Program-made: the position numbers and the translations under genes
Shown here: piece by piece, positions 14,501 through 26,500 of the stretch
Numbering within the stretch: position 1 is the first letter of the stretch
How the letters are laid out: each line of letters opens with the position of its first letter
NCBI GenBank assembly: GCA_019916065.1
Contig: CM034233.1
Span: forward strand, 40,960,862-41,024,861
From: Vitellaria paradoxa
Lineage: Eukaryota; Streptophyta; Magnoliopsida; Ericales; Sapotaceae
Direction of reading: 5' to 3'
DNA length: 64,000 nucleotides
The notes under the pieces: model-generated
What the model was told of the DNA's origin: nothing
Seen by the model: only the letters and a program-made list of their open reading frames with translations
Databases searched by the model: none

Positions 14501-17500
14501 AAACATCAACATTTACTGGATATTGCCCGTACTCTTCATTTTCAAATGAATATTCCAAAACAATATTGGGGGGATGCTATCTTAACTGCCTACTATCTTA
14601 TTAATCGGATTCCTTCGCCTCTTCTTGGTAATCATTTTCTTTTTCTCTTTTGTATCCTTTTGTTACTCATATTTCTCTCCGCTTCATACCTTTAGTTGCG
14701 TTGCTTTTGTTCATAATTTTGGTTTAGACAAACTTTCCCCTCATGCTCGTCGTCGTGTTTTTCTTGGTTATTCTCGCACTCAAAAAGGTTATCAGTGTTA
14801 TCATCCTCCTCCTAAATATTTTGTTAGCGCTGATGTTACCTTCTTTGAGTCTACCTCCTATTTTTCTCGTGAGGGGGAGTCTTCTCTCCCCTCGCAAGAG
14901 GAGTTATCTCACACTACATAGGTTCCCTTTACTGACCCGCCACCCGTTGCTTCAAATGTGCCACCATCTGCTGATTCCAATATGCCTCCACCCTTATAGG
15001 TATATCAGCACCATACCTGTCCTGGACTGGTTACTTTTGTCCCGATGAATCCCGAGCCTACTCCAATCCCCATGGATCCTAAGCCTCTTAAGACACCTGT
15101 TAAGCCCGAGTCTCTTGAAATTGATGATCTTCCAATTGCTCACAGGAAAGGTAAACATGCACTCAACATCCTATTGCTAAGTTTGTGACATATCATAATA
15201 TATCACCTTGTTTCCAGTCCTTTGTTTGTATTTTGTCTTCTGTTTCTCCTCTCACATCTTATAAGCTGGCATTATTATCACCTGACCGCAAGAGAGTAAT
15301 GGATGAGGAGATGCAGACATTACAACATAATCATACATGGGAGCTTGCCTCTCTTTCACCCGGAAAGAAGACAGTAGGATAACGATGGGTGTACACAGTA
15401 AAATATTTACCAGATAGATCTATTGAAAGACATAGCTCAGTTGGTAGCTAAATGATACACTCAGACTTAAGGTGTTGATTATCTAGAGACCTTTTCTCCA
15501 GTGGCTCGTCTTAATTAAGTTCGTATTTTACTAGCAGTTGCAGTGAGGAAGTCCAGTGGATCAGCCCCTTGGATATGTTACAACAGGTAGTGAACATTTG
15601 GTTTGTTGCTTACACAATGCCTTGTATGGACTCAAGCAATTTCCACGAACATGGTTTAATCAATTTATCTCTGCTCTTCTTAGCTATGGTTTCAAGCGTT
15701 CCACATCTGATCACTTAGTATTTGTGTGTCTGAAATCTTCTGGTATTATTATTTTGGTTGTATACGTGATATCATCATCTCAGGTGATGACACTGAGGGT
15801 ATTTCTGCACTGAAAAGTTATTTGGGGAAGCAGTTTAAGACAAAAGATCCTGGTGCATTACACTATTTCTAGGAATTGAGATTGCTCATTCCTCACAAAC
15901 TATCTCCTTATCTCAAAGGAAATATGTATTGGATTTACTCTCTGAGACTGGTCTTTTGGGATCAAGTCCTACTGATACTCCTATGAATACTTCTGTTCAT
16001 TTAGATTCTGAGAGTAGTAAGCCATTCTCTGATGTTGGCAGATATTGTCGACTTGTGGGTAAGCTAATTTATCTCATTGTGACACGGCCTAATATTATAT
16101 ATGTTGTTAGAGTAGTTAGTCAGTTTATGTATGCTTCTCGTCAGCCTCACTTTAATGCAGTGTCGCATTTTTGGATATTTGAAGAATTCACCTAGTCAAG
16201 ACCTTCCACAACAATAGACGTGATTAGATATAGTGATGCAGACTGGACTAGTAATCGTTCAGATCGGAAGTCTACTTCTAGATATTGTACCTTTGTTAGA
16301 GACAACCTTGTTACTTGGCAGAGTAAGAAATAGCATGTTGTAGCTCGGTCTAGTACAGAGGCTGAGTATCGTGCCATGGCTCATGCTACATCTAAAGATG
16401 CTTTGGGTTCGTTCTCTTCTTCAAGATTTTGGTCTTTTAGTTCCAACTCTGATGTCTATGTTCTGTGACAATCAAGCTACAATATTCATTACTAATAATC
16501 CTGTATTCCATGAACGAACCAAACACATTGAAATTGATTGCCACTTCATTCGAGATATCTTACTTAAGCCCGATATTGCTACTCCATTTGTACGCTCTGA
16601 TTCTCAGTGGGGAATATTCTCACAAAACCATTAGCTCGATCTTTGTTCCAAAAATTGTCCACCAAATTGGGCTTGTTTGACCTCTATGCTCTAGTTTGAG
16701 GGAGAGTGTTAGGATCCTTGAAATATTCTAAGATAGTTAGGATTTGATTTATGAGCTGTGATTATGTTTCCTAAATTGATATGTATCCTAATAGAAGGCT
16801 TATTTTCTAATTTGATTGTAATTCAGCAATATAAATACAATATAAGGGAGATGAGAAAATTAACTCATACTCCTAATTTCCTCTGATATTGTTCAACTAG
16901 GTTAGAGTTAATTTGATTTTTTTGTTTTTGAGTTAATTTAATTCTTGCAATTTTGTTTTAGTTTAGTAGTTAGTAGTCAAAACCAATTTCCCCAAAGCCC
17001 AAAACCATTATTTTTACTTTCTCGTTTTCAAAAAGAGAACAGTAGACAAGAGAACTTAGAAACCCTAGGCTTTATTCTTAATTCCCTATGGATAGATCCT
17101 GGTCTCACCAAGTAAAACAACACTGCACGCCCTTATACTTGTGGGTTAAGTTTAACTACACATTTGCGAGGCGGTCAAGTTTTTGACGCCGTTACCGGAA
17201 AATTTAGTTTTGACTCATTAAGGTAACTCTAGATTATTCCACTTTTGTTTTCATCTTAGAGAAAAAAAAAAAAAAAAACCTTTTCCTTCTAGCGTACGCA
17301 ATCATCTAATAAGCTTCCTCTTTAGCTTATGTGCGCTTGGGAACGAGGGCAAATAGGCACACTTACGTGTTCCAACTTTGTGAACCCTCTTTCATACCTT
17401 CTGACCCAGTAGTCAATCTTTCTTCCACTTCATCATCTACTATACCAAAAATAGCTGGTAGAGGCAATGGAGGAGATGACTTGATTCCAGCAGCCAACGA

Positions 17501-20500
17501 TGGGCAACCTCACCTCAGGTACCCTATGAGGTTGAGAGATCGCTTGCAACAGCTGAGACATATGCCTAAATCATGCATCGTTTGGCTTGAAAACCAAAGG
17601 ACTTTTAACTTCAAGCCCAGGATGATCCAACTTCTACCTACCTTTCACAGTATGGACTCAAAGAATCCTTATGATCATCTTAATAGATTTAGAAATATCA
17701 ACATCACCATTAGAGACCAAACTTGACCTTTAAAACTTGTCTTTCATAAACTCTTCCCATTCCCTTTGAAAAACAAGGCAACTAGGTAGTTTGAGCTTCC
17801 ACAACCAAACTTGATACGCACATGGGACGACATGGAGGCAAAGTTTATGAAAAATTCTTTCCCACCTCATAGAACTAATGTTATTCAGCAACAAATTTCA
17901 AACTCCTCACCGCAACCTGGAGAAACATCCTACTAGTGCTGGGAAAGGTATAAAGTTCTCCTTCACTCTTGTCTTCACCATGGTCTTGAGTTGTGGTGAA
18001 TAACCAGTCAGTTCTACAACTCCCTAACTCCACAATTCAAGCAATTTGTGGGAATGATGTGTAACGGAGGCTTATATGATAGAAGACCTAAAGAGGCGTA
18101 TGAATTCTTTGATTTCTTAGCAGAGAATGCCCGAACGTGGGACCATCTGGAACTCAACCAATTAGGATAGTAACTAGCATCGCAAGGGGTAAACATCAGC
18201 TCGGTGAGACTGATGATTTAAAAGTAAGGTTAGCTACCTTATCCCATGAAATTGAAACCATGAAGATCAAGAAGGAAGCTTCAATTATCATTGAGCCAAT
18301 TGCCGCGGTCTATTGCATAGTCTGCGATAGCGAAGCTCACAGGACCGATGATTATCTCACAATCCCAGCATATAGAGAGGTTGTCCAAAAACACCTGCCA
18401 GACTTCCTGTCTATGAAATGAACCAATCCCATCCACCATTTTTGGGACCAAAACAGAGGGGAAATCCCTATTCTGAGAACTTTAATCCGAGTTGGAGGAG
18501 CCAACCCATCTTGAGCTGAAGGAATGACAGAGCACAAGTACCCCAGCAATATCACGCTATGCCACCACCTCAATGACCCCAAGCTCCATTCTACTACTCT
18601 GGACCACCTCAGAATATGGGACTACTGCAAAATAACAATGTTATACCACCAAAAAGGTCCACTGAAGACACCCTTCAAAAATTTATAAATACACAATCTA
18701 CACGGTGGACGCAAAATAACTCTTATTACTCAGAGTTTTGAGCACACAAGTGAAAGGCCAATTTTCTGTTCAATCTCGACCAAACCCTAGTGCCTAAACC
18801 AACCAAGTTGAAGGCTCTTCCTCAGCACCAGAGAACATTGAACATGTGCAGGCCATCCCGACACTTAGGAATGGTGAGATCATAGATGAAACCATTTCCT
18901 CCAAGGAGGCTGAGCCCGGAAAGAGTTAGAACCTAAGCGGATGGCGGAAGATGAAAATAAGATGAAAGAACCTATAATGACACAAGCATTGATGAGAAGG
19001 CGAATTGAAAGAAGAAAAAGTTGAGAAGAAGAGAAAGGAAACTAAACCGGTGGCACCTACCAAGGAATATGTTCCTAAGCCAGCATTCCCTCAAAGATTG
19101 ATTAAACTGAAGAAAGAAGCACAAGCTGCAGAAATGCTGGAGGTGTTCAAGCAAGTAAAAATAAATACTCTACTTGATGCTATAAAACAAATTCACTCAT
19201 ACGCAAAATTTCTGAATTGTAATATGAAGAGGGGCCTAAGTGTAAAGGAAAAAGCAATCCTTACAAAGCAAGCAAGTGCCATCTATTAATGCCCTACTAC
19301 CCCGAAGTACAAGGATCCAGGATGTCCTACGATTTCCTATTACAATGGATATCATTACATTAATCAGGCACTCCTTGATTTAGGTGACAGTGTCAACCTA
19401 TTGCCCTACTCAGTTTAGAAACAACTAGGTTAAAGAGAACTCAAGCCCACGCGCATAGCCTCGCAATTGGCCGATTGGACAATTAAAATTCCGCATAGAA
19501 TACTGGAAGATGTATTAGTTTAGGTTGAGGAATTCTATTTTCTTGTAGATTTCATCATCTTGGATACTCAACCTCTAACTAGTTTATCAACGCCGAACCA
19601 GACACCGACTACTCTGGGAAGACCGCTCCTTGCGACCTCCAATGCATTAATAAATTACAAGAATGGCCAAACGAAAATGTCTTTGGAAACATCACATTTG
19701 AGACTAACATTTTCAATGTTAGTAAACTAAACAATTGAGACAGGTGTTTGACATTCATGTTGTAGATGTAGTTGAGACTATTGTTCAAGACTATGTGGAC
19801 CGAGAATTCTTTGGAGATCCACTTGAACTAGCAATATGTCTTAGTGAGAAAAATTAAGAGGAGAACTCGAAGGTGAAGACATGGAAATAATTTTTGATTG
19901 GCTTGAGGCAAGCCCAATAATGTTCATAGATAACTGGACTCCTGCCTTTGAAAATTTTGAACCACTTCAAAAGAGGACAAAACACTCTAAAATCAAGGCA
20001 CCCAAACCAAAAAGAAAACAGTTACCTTCACACTTGAAGTATGCATTTTTAAGGATTGACGAGACATACCTTGGTGTGGTTTTAGCTGAATTCATAGCAT
20101 CCTAGGGAATTCAAATTGCTAAATCTTTTGAAAAAGCACAAGAAGGCTTTAGGTCGGATGGACTGTGGCTGATTTAACCAGCATAAACCCTCTGTTCTGC
20201 ACACTGTATTTATTTAGAGGAAGACGCTAAACCCATGAGACAAATGGAAAGGCGTCTTAACTTGAATATGAAAGAGGTATTGAAAGCTGAGGCACTTAAG
20301 CTCCTGGACGTAGGTATCATGTACCCCATCACTGATTCCAAATCGGTGAGCCCTACGCAAGTGGTACCGAAGAAAGCCAAAGTGATAGTTGTTCAAACAA
20401 GAACAATGAATTGGCGCCTACTCGCATCCAAACTAGGTGGAGGGTGTGCATTGATTATCATAAGCTCAATGCAATCACTAGAAGAGACCACTTCCCCTTA

Positions 20501-23500
20501 CCATTGCTAGACCAAGTTCTAGAGAGACTAGCTAGCCATGCTTATTACTGTTTCCTTGATGGCTATTCAAGGTATAACCAAATAGAAGTTGCCTTGGAGG
20601 ATCAAGCGAAGACTAACTTTACTTGTCCTTTTGGTACCGTCGCATATAAATGAATGCCCTTTGGCCAATATAACGCGCTAGCCACCTTTTAACGCTGTAT
20701 GATCAGAAGGATAAGATTTCTATAAATCTCGTGGCCAATCTTGTGGAGAATCTCTTGGACCTTAGGATCACAACGATAAGATTTCTATAAATCTTGCAAA
20801 AAAGTAGGACTAGGGCCAACAATTGTTAGAGCAAAACACAAAGAATGTAATGAGGTAGAATCAGATTCCTCACTAATTCTAGAGAGAGCACTGCCACCTT
20901 ACTATCAAATCCCTATTTATATTCAATAACAAAATTGTAGCAGAGGAGTTCAGTAATTCACTTCTGTTGTAATGGAATGCCCACCTTTTATTCCAACAAA
21001 AATTTAAGACCATGATGATCAGTCTTAATGATAAAAACAGGCCCCATAAATAAAGTCTCCATTTTTTTACATTCTGAATAAGAGCATACAACGCTTTCTC
21101 ACAGGTGGACATAGCCCTTGACTAAAAAAGGCTATAGGTCTCCTCTCTTGCATCAAAACAGCCCCAATACTAGTCCATGAAGAATCACATTCAATAACAA
21201 AGGGTTTGGAAAAATCTGGTAAAGCTAAAACTAGAGGTTAAGTAACAGCAACTTGTAATGCTGTGAATGCCAGAGCAGCAGCAGCTGTCCAACCAAAAGA
21301 ATGCTTCTTTAATAAATCTGTCAATGGTTTTGGAATACCACCATACCCTTTTATAAATCTTCTATAATAACTAGTCAATCTTAAGAAGCCCCTTAAAGGC
21401 TTTAAATTTGCTGGAATGGACCAATTCAACATAGATTGAATTTTCTTTCGATCTATCCTTACTCCCTTGCCAGAAATTAAATGGCCAAAGTACTAAACTT
21501 TGTACTATCCAAAACAACATTTAGACTCCTTAGTTAAGCCATTTTATTGCAACATTCCAAAAGTCAAATCCAAATGGTGCATATAATCTTCAACAATTTT
21601 ACTACATACCAAAATGTCATTAAAAAAGACCAATATAAATTTGTGAAGATACTTTCGAAAAACATCATTCATAAGACTTTGAAATATAGCAAAGGCATTA
21701 GTTAAGCCAAATAGCATACCAAAAATTCATAGTGACCTGAATGAGTTCTAGAAGCTATTTTAGAGATGTCCTCTTCCACCCTTAATTCGAGTTTAGAAAA
21801 GATAGCAGCTCCAAAAAAATCATTCAATAGCTCATCTACCACTGGTATAGGATATTTATCCTTGATCATGGGTGGATTGAAAGCATGATAATCAACACAC
21901 ATTTTCCATGATCCATCTGCCTTCTCTACTATTAAAACAGGAGAAGACAACGAAGAATGACTAGGCCTTATTAACCCAAAAGCCAACAACTCTCTAACAA
22001 TTTTCTCAATTTCTTCTTTTTGATAATGAAGGTATCAATAAGATCTAACTGAAATAGGGTTTGTACCTTGTTAAAGAACAATTTGATGCTCATGGCCTCT
22101 AATAGGAGGAAGCCCTTTGGGTTCAAATAATACCCCTTTATACTTTTAGAGCACGGAATTCAATCTTTCATCACAAATTCTCTGAAATGACACTCAGTTA
22201 TATCAGATATATATTATAATACTAAAAGAATGTATTTTCTCTCTCCTCTCCTTCTTCATCCTAATTTTACGTGGCGTGCTTCAATGCCCTCCATTGTTTA
22301 AACACTCTCTTTTCATTCATTCACAAAAAATTGACTTCTTTTTGCTCCACATTAATAGAGGAATAGAATTTTACTTTTTCTTTTGTGCATAAAGCCACTA
22401 AGATTTACATCAAGATATGGTTTACAGAAGAGATCTTATTATAAATGATTTACATCAAGATATGGTTTCTAATAGAATACAGTGGCGCCGTGTAATCCAT
22501 GTAGCCGACCCCACCTAGTAGGATAAGGCTTATGTTGTTGTTGTATAAAGCCACTAAAATTGTGGAAAATGACATTAATTAATGTAAAAGCTCATGAATC
22601 CATAAAATGGGCCTATTTGCTTATTAGTCTATTATAGTTGGACCCATTTTCTTATAATTTTGTTAAAGTTTTAAAATTTGTATCAAAATATTAATTTAGG
22701 AAATGGATTTGAAATTACTGAATATCACTTAAATTTAAAAAATTAACATATTTTAAATTTAAAAGCACAAAAAAATGCCTAAATGTTAATATTAATAAAA
22801 ATACCTAAATATTAATAATTAGCTTTAGGAGTAATAGTTTTTATAAAAATTTAAATTTGTTATACTGACAAATTAGGCTGAAAAATTATTTTAATAATAT
22901 TTTAATTCAAGTGAATAAACCAAACCAAACCAAACCAAGCCTTTTCCCACTAGGTGGGGTTGGCTATATGGATTTGTCGACGCCAATTAGATCTATTTAG
23001 GGGCATGTCCTCCGATAAATCTAGGTAGGTCAGGTCATGTTTAATGGTTTCTTTCTAGCTTCTCTTGGGTCTTCCTCTACCTCTCCTACTCCTAGCAATC
23101 TCCATACTTTCACACTTTCTAACAGGTGCCTCTGCTGGACGCCTTCTAACATGGCCAAACCATCTTAATCGGTTTTCTCTCATTTTATCTTTCAATCGGT
23201 GCTATTCCTACTTTGCCCCTAATCTCCTCGTTCCTAATCCTATCTTTTCTTGTAATCCCGCATATCCACCTTAGCATCCTCATCTCCGCAACTGCCATCT
23301 TCTGACCATGATTATGCTTTACTGCCCAACACCCTGATCCATATAGCAGCGCTGGTCTAACCGCTACCTTATAATACTTTCCTTTCACCTTGAGGGGGAT
23401 TTTTCGGTCACACAAAACCCCCGAGGTACTCCTCCATTTAGTCCACCCAGCTTGAATCCTGTGACTTATATCAGTATCAATCCCTCCATCTTGTTGCACC

Positions 23501-26500
23501 ATAGATCCAAGGTACCTAAATTTATCTTTCTCTACAATTTTTTGTGTGCCTAAACTTATTTCTATACTACTCGTTATCCTACTTTGACTAAACTTACATT
23601 CCATATATTCCGTCTTACATCGGCTTAGCCTAAACCCTTTTGTCTCTAACGTATCCCGCCACAATTCTAGCTTAGCATTCACTCCTTCTCTCGTCTCATC
23701 TACTAAAATAATATCATCTGCAAATAGCATACACCATGGCACCTCATCCTGAATATGTCTTGTAATCTCATCCATAACTAAAGCAAACAAGTACGGGCTT
23801 AACGCTGAGCCTTGATGTAAACCAATCGTGATAGGGAACTCATTAGTCTCTCCACCAATCGTCCGTATAGATGTCATGGCTCTATCATACATGTCCTTTA
23901 TCGCCTCAATATATGTGACACACGCTCCTTTCTTTTCCAATACTCTCCATAGAATCTCCCTAGGAACCCGATCATATGCCTTCTCTAAATCGATGAACAC
24001 CATATGTAAATCTTTTTGACCTTCTCTATACTGTTCCATTAACCTCCTCAAGAGAAAGATAGCCTCTATGGTTGATCTTCCAGGCATGAAACCAAATTGG
24101 TTCTCTAAAACGTTTGTTGTCCTTCTTAATCTTCTCTCAATAACTCTCTCCCATAATTTCATTGTATGGCTCATCAATTTAATCCCGCGATAGTTCGCAC
24201 AATTCTGAATATCTCCTTTGTTCTTGTATATGGGTATAAGAATACTTTTCCTCCATGCATCAGGCATCTTCTTGCTCTTTAGCACTACATTAAAAAGTTT
24301 TGTCAACCAACTTATGCCATCCTCTCCTAAGCACCTCCAAACCTCAATAGGGATACCATCTGGCCCAACCGCTTTCCCATTCTTCATCATTTTTAATACT
24401 TCTTTTACTTCTTCCCTACTGATTCTCCTATAGAACATAAAATTTAATTCTTCCCTAAAAGTGGTAAACTGCCCCAAATGTATGTCACTACTACTGCTTT
24501 CGTTAAATAACTTGTAGAAGTAGCTCTTCCAATGCTCCTTTATCTCCTCTTCCTTTACTAATACCTTTTCATCCTCATCCTTAATGCATTTAACTTGGTT
24601 TAAATCCTTGGTCCGTCTATCTCTAGATTTAGCAAGCTTGAATATCTCTCTTTCGCCATCCGTAGTGTCAAGTCGCCTATATAAATCCTCAAATGTCTTT
24701 GCCTTAGCCTCACTAATTGCCTTTTTGGTTTCTCTTCTAGCTTCTTTATACCTCTCCAAGTTCGCTTCATTTCAGTCGTTTTGCCAAGATTTAAAACACT
24801 CTCTTTTAACTCTTATCTTGTCTTGGACGGCATCGTTTCACCATCATGCCTCTTTCTGTGCCGGAGCACTCCCTTTGGATTCTCCTAAGACTTCATTCCC
24901 TACCCTCCTAATAACTTTGCTACCTTATCCCACATAATATTTGCACTCTCATTTACCGTCCAAATGTTTTCCTCTAGTACTCTTTCCCTGAATGCTGCTT
25001 ACTTATCACCTTTTAAGTTCCACCATTTAGTCTTTGCGCATCTATATGACTTCTTTTTTCTAGCCCACCTTTGAAGCTGCACATTTATGACCAACAATCT
25101 ATGTTGAGCAGTCAAGCTCTCCCCCAGTATAACTTTACAATCTTTACAAGCTACACGATCTCTTTTCCTAGTTAAGAAAAAGTCAATCTGTGTCTTTGAG
25201 GAGCCACTCTTATAAGTCACCAAATGTTCCTCTCTCTTCCTAAAAAAGGTGTTCGTCACCATGAGATCATAAGCCACTGCAAACTCCAAAATATCCTTCC
25301 CTTCTTCATTTCTATCACCGTAACCATATCCCCCGTGTACTCCTATGTATCCATCTATGTCGCGTCCTATATGACCATTCAAATCTCCTCCTATGAAGAC
25401 CATCTCTCCTCCTAGTTGATTAGGAATAATTAAAAAAAAATATAAGTGTATATTAAAAATTCGACAAACATTTTAAAATAAAAAAAATCAGCTCGATTAA
25501 GTAGGTTTGAGATTTAATATATATTTTAGAACCAATTTGGATTTTTAGAATTGAGTCAGATTAAGATTTGATAAAACATAAATTTTTAATATTCATATAA
25601 AAACGTGATTTTAATCAAGTCTATCTACTTATTAAAATTCACAAAAATAAAAAAATATAAATATAAAAAAATAATTCAATAACTATCATTTAAAATCATA
25701 CAACTTTATTAAAATGATTATAATATATTTAAAATTTTATGCTTGCCAATAAAAAATTATTATATAATTCAGTGCATCGCACTAGTGAACGCTAGTTCAT
25801 TCCTAATCAACTATAAAAGAAACCCTTTATGGACAATAGCTTTCAATTGATGAAACTCAACTAGCTAAACTAACTCCCCTTTGCTGTGAATCCTGAGCTG
25901 CTAACCTGCCTTACCCCCATTTGAAATTTCACAGTTAAATTGGCAAAATCAAAATTAATAGATCCCAAACTCATCAACCACTGTACACCAAGAACCATGT
26001 AACCAGAAGCTGAAGGCAATGACACAAAATCAATTTTGAACTGATTAATTTGTATTAACATTAGAACTTGCTGTGGTATCTTGAACTAATAATTGAATCA
26101 CCATTTGCCACCTTAACATGCCATTGTTTCCCCTGCTTAGAACATAATTGACTTACTCTTTCTAGTTGTGAGTCCATAAAATTGTGCGCGCTGCCAGTAT
26201 CAACTAAAATAACCCACTTCTTCCCTTGAATAAAACTATAAAGCCTTAAAGTATTAGGATTAGGCATACCTGTTATAACATGTATTGTTATTTCTGATTT
26301 TGCCACCTCATTATTATCATACTGCATTTCTGCTACTGCATCATCCACTATCATGTCTAGCTTCACATCCTCTTTCATCATAGAATAATGTTTCCAAAAC
26401 AAATAATTTTGGATTTTCATATACATGATTTCTGTTCCATTTTTCATCACAATGGAAACATAAAACTCTCTTCTTCCTGTCCTCCATGTCTATAGCACTT

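Larger units (their letters stand above)
11823..16898 (+). mobile_element. Copia F: complete Ty1/copia element inside the Athila element, TSD AGGTT
   Basis: Two 192-bp LTRs (11823-12014 and 16707-16898) start TGTTAGGATCC and end TTCAACT. The flanks are AGGTT (11818-11822) and AGGTT (16899-16903), a perfect 5-bp target duplication. The primer site TGGTATCAGAG begins at 12015 directly after the LTR, and a purine-rich GAGGGAGAG precedes the 3' LTR. Gag, protease, integrase, RT and RNase H follow copia order, all with stops. By eye the LTRs differ at 9 of 192 positions (about 4.7%). Confidence 0.92.
10914..20702 (+). mobile_element. Athila-like Ty3/gypsy element, 3' truncated, with a nested copia
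   Basis: The 5' LTR has a TATA box (CTATAAATAC, 11201-11210), is interrupted by copia F (11823-16898) and ends near 17177. The primer site TTGACGCCGTTACCGG (17183-17198) matches the Athila/Tat-type TTGGCGCCGTTGCCGG. Decayed gag, protease and the first part of RT follow in the order usual for Athila. The element stops at about 20702 in the RT, before the catalytic box; the rest of pol and the 3' LTR are missing. The left limit given is only one possible TG and is not confirmed. Confidence 0.7.
22919..25423 (-). mobile_element. 5'-truncated RTE-type LINE (copy 2)
   Basis: Minus-strand RTE LINE with a (TTTGG)n tail (CCAAACCAAACC at about 22920-22935). It runs through RT and the last part of the endonuclease to about 25423. 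A possible 6-bp duplication GAATAA flanks it (22913-22918 and 25424-25429). It is the longer relative of copy 1 at 3513-4393 and lies within the Helitron-like unit. Confidence 0.85.
22203..25795 (+). mobile_element. Helitron-like non-autonomous element holding two later insertions
   Basis: Starts TCAGATATATATTATAATAC after an A (22202) and ends CTAG (25792-25795) before a T (25796), so it sits between A and T. Eight bases before the CTAG is a hairpin AGTGC-ATC-GCACT (25771-25783). A TC start, CTRR end, 3' hairpin and A/T target without duplication are the defining Helitron traits. Removing it restores the gypsy reading frame exactly. It has no Rep/helicase coding. Without the SINE-like piece (22402-22544) and RTE copy 2 (22919-25423) it would be about 0.9 kb. 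Confidence 0.75.

Noticed and set aside
20824..20994. A 170-bp minus-strand LTR (TGTTGG..TCTAACA)
   Set aside because: The same bases read through as the end of gypsy RNase H ([15 protein letters not shown]), so TG/CA ends here are coincidental.
25430..25790. AT-rich segment as a separate MITE with 15-bp TIRs
   Set aside because: The outer copy of the inverted repeat lies beyond the Helitron-type CTAG end and within gypsy coding sequence, and no target duplication fits.
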